Shown here: one piece after another, positions 5,228-5,890 of the stretch
How the letters are laid out: each line of letters begins with the position of its first letter
Position numbering within the stretch: the first letter of the stretch is position 1
Assembly (NCBI GenBank): GCA_021772165.1
Contig: JAJFMM010000051.1
Coordinates: 1-5,890 of the forward strand
Source of the DNA: Chlamydiota bacterium
GTDB lineage: Bacteria; Chlamydiota; Chlamydiia; Chlamydiales; SM23-39
Reading direction: 5' to 3'
DNA length: 5,890 nucleotides
The notes under the pieces: generated by a model
What the model was told of the DNA's origin: nothing
What the model saw: the letters and a program-made list of their open reading frames with translations, nothing else
The model's database searches: none
Position numbers and translations under genes: made by a program

Positions 5228-5643
5228 ATTGAAACATAATTCTGATAACCTTTTTGAAATTTTGATAAAGCTGATCCACGTTCATCTGATTCCACACGTT
5301 TCTCATTTTTAGCTTTATACTGATCAAAGGTAAGAAAATCTATTCCTTCGTATTTCTCTATGTATTCCTCTAAGCTTAGCTTTGATTCTGAATGCTTTTG
5401 AGGAGAAGCAGTCTCTAAGTTGAGAGTTTGTGGAGATTTCATAGCAATTCTCACATCATGAGGGGGAGTTGATTTTTCAATTCTACTATGGGTCAAGGTC
5501 GAGGTAGAGCTTCCTCGTGAAAAAACTCCCGAAGAAATTTGTGAAATTCTGTCATTCTGACTTGTCCCAAATTGTTGAAAAACACTTGCGGGTCTAGGAA
5601 GAATAGCAGGGTTGCGGCTCAGGGCTGATAATCTTGATATCAT
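5179..5643 (-). CDS. Hypothetical protein with Ser/Arg-rich N-terminus; C-terminus probably altered by IS debris
   Basis: I chose ATG 5643 (154 residues) because AGGA lies 5 bases upstream (5649-5652). A TTG at 5676 would add 11 residues but has no clear ribosome-binding site. The first 30 residues (beginning MISRLSALSRNPAILPRPAS) are rich in Ser, Arg, Pro and Ala and contain no acidic residue, and the low-acid region continues to about residue 54. This could be a type III secretion signal or a presequence-like peptide. The middle is polar and probably disordered. From about residue 90 comes a compact charged segment with KLSLEEYIEKYEGIDFLTF, likely helical. The last 15 or so residues overlap the transposase remnant in another frame, so the native end was probably lost. 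I do not recognise the family. An effector role is speculation. Confidence 0.55.
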   Translation of the reverse strand: MISRLSALSRNPAILPRPASVFQQFGTSQNDRISQISSGVFSRGSSTSTLTHSRIEKSTPPHDVRIAMKSPQTLNLETASPQKHSESKLSLEEYIEKYEGIDFLTFDQYKAKNEKRVESDERGSALSKFQKGYQNYVSMCHRARTEPPLNPLII

Positions 5644-5771
5644 AGGATTCCTGTAAATTACAGATTTTGCAAGCAAGTGTATCCGGTTACCTTGTATATA
5701 TCTACCAAGAAATCGAATATTTTTTCTGTGGTACTTTACACCAGCATGTGAATTTTTGAATTGTGAGCTTG
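5644..5771. other. Intergenic stretch upstream of the hypothetical gene
   Basis: This is AT-rich sequence between the stop at 5772 and the start at 5643. It contains TATATA-like strings on the minus strand near 5695-5705, but no -35/-10 pair with good spacing that I would defend. A 4-bp stem near 5725-5745 (TGGT/ACCA) is too weak to call a terminator. Confidence 0.4.
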
Positions 5772-5890
5772 CTAGCGTGGTTCATTTTTTATACCTTTAA
5801 AGGCTATAAATTCAACGTGCATCCCTGTTTTCCTACCTGTTTTGGTTGGTACAAAATCTATCTTTTCAAGTCCTGAATTTTCGAAAAAGG
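5772..5890 (-). CDS. C-terminal end of an unidentified gene (cut by window edge)
   Basis: One frame is open from the right edge for 38 codons to TAG at 5772-5774. The tail reads ENSGLEKIDFVPTKTGRKTG and then MHVEFIAFKGIKNEPR. The mix of charged and hydrophobic residues looks like real protein, but an open frame this short could be chance, and the other two minus frames close early. I cannot assign a family. If real, it ends about 130 bases before the hypothetical gene and reads in the same direction. Confidence 0.4.
   Translation of the reverse strand, partial: FFENSGLEKIDFVPTKTGRKTGMHVEFIAFKGIKNEPR

Noticed and set aside
1..5890. CRISPR array, tRNA or rRNA genes
   Set aside because: I saw no regularly spaced repeats, no tRNA-like cloverleaf segments and no rRNA signature sequences on either strand.

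Overview
The window is about 5.9 kb of Gram-negative accessory DNA. Every gene I can support reads on the minus strand, so transcription runs from high to low coordinates. It combines an F-type conjugation operon, a histidine-decarboxylation operon and decayed insertion-sequence debris. F-like tra genes of this kind are known from amoeba-associated bacteria (Chlamydiales such as Parachlamydia, Protochlamydia and Waddlia; also Legionellales and Rickettsiales). Pyruvoyl-type amino-acid decarboxylases paired with APC antiporters also occur in chlamydiae. An amoeba symbiont is my best guess, but no marker gene here fixes the host.

From right to left: positions 5772-5890 carry the last 38 codons of an unidentified gene. 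Next is a hypothetical protein (5179-5643) with a Ser/Arg-rich, acid-poor N-terminus. Its C-terminal end runs into a degraded IS66-like transposase remnant (about 4980-5227). Immediately after the remnant comes a two-gene unit: a 12-TM APC-family amino-acid antiporter (3510-4916) and a pyruvoyl-dependent histidine decarboxylase proenzyme, HdcA (2681-3526). hdcA starts with TTG inside the antiporter's last codons. A third gene of this unit, which looks like the N-terminus of an EamA/DMT permease, is broken by a stop codon and then by what appears to be a lone IS end (about 2499-2537).

Positions 1650-2680 are mostly non-coding. They hold a 45-codon membrane-protein gene (2013-2150) with a strong ribosome-binding site, and two diverged copies of a roughly 77-bp block (1701-1776 and 2240-2316, about 78% identical by hand alignment). 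One copy lies upstream of the small gene and one upstream of the tra operon. Each contains a TTGACA-like box, so I read them as duplicated promoter/operator regions that may co-regulate both units.

The left third is a tightly packed tra operon in the order of the F plasmid: prepilin (traA-like), traL, traE, and a traK truncated by the window edge. These encode the pilin and three pilus-assembly/core-channel proteins of a type IV secretion system. traB would be expected just beyond position 1.

Functionally, the antiporter and HdcA would form a decarboxylation cycle: histidine in, histamine plus CO2 made, histamine out. That consumes protons and could support acid resistance or proton motive force, or could deliver histamine to the host.
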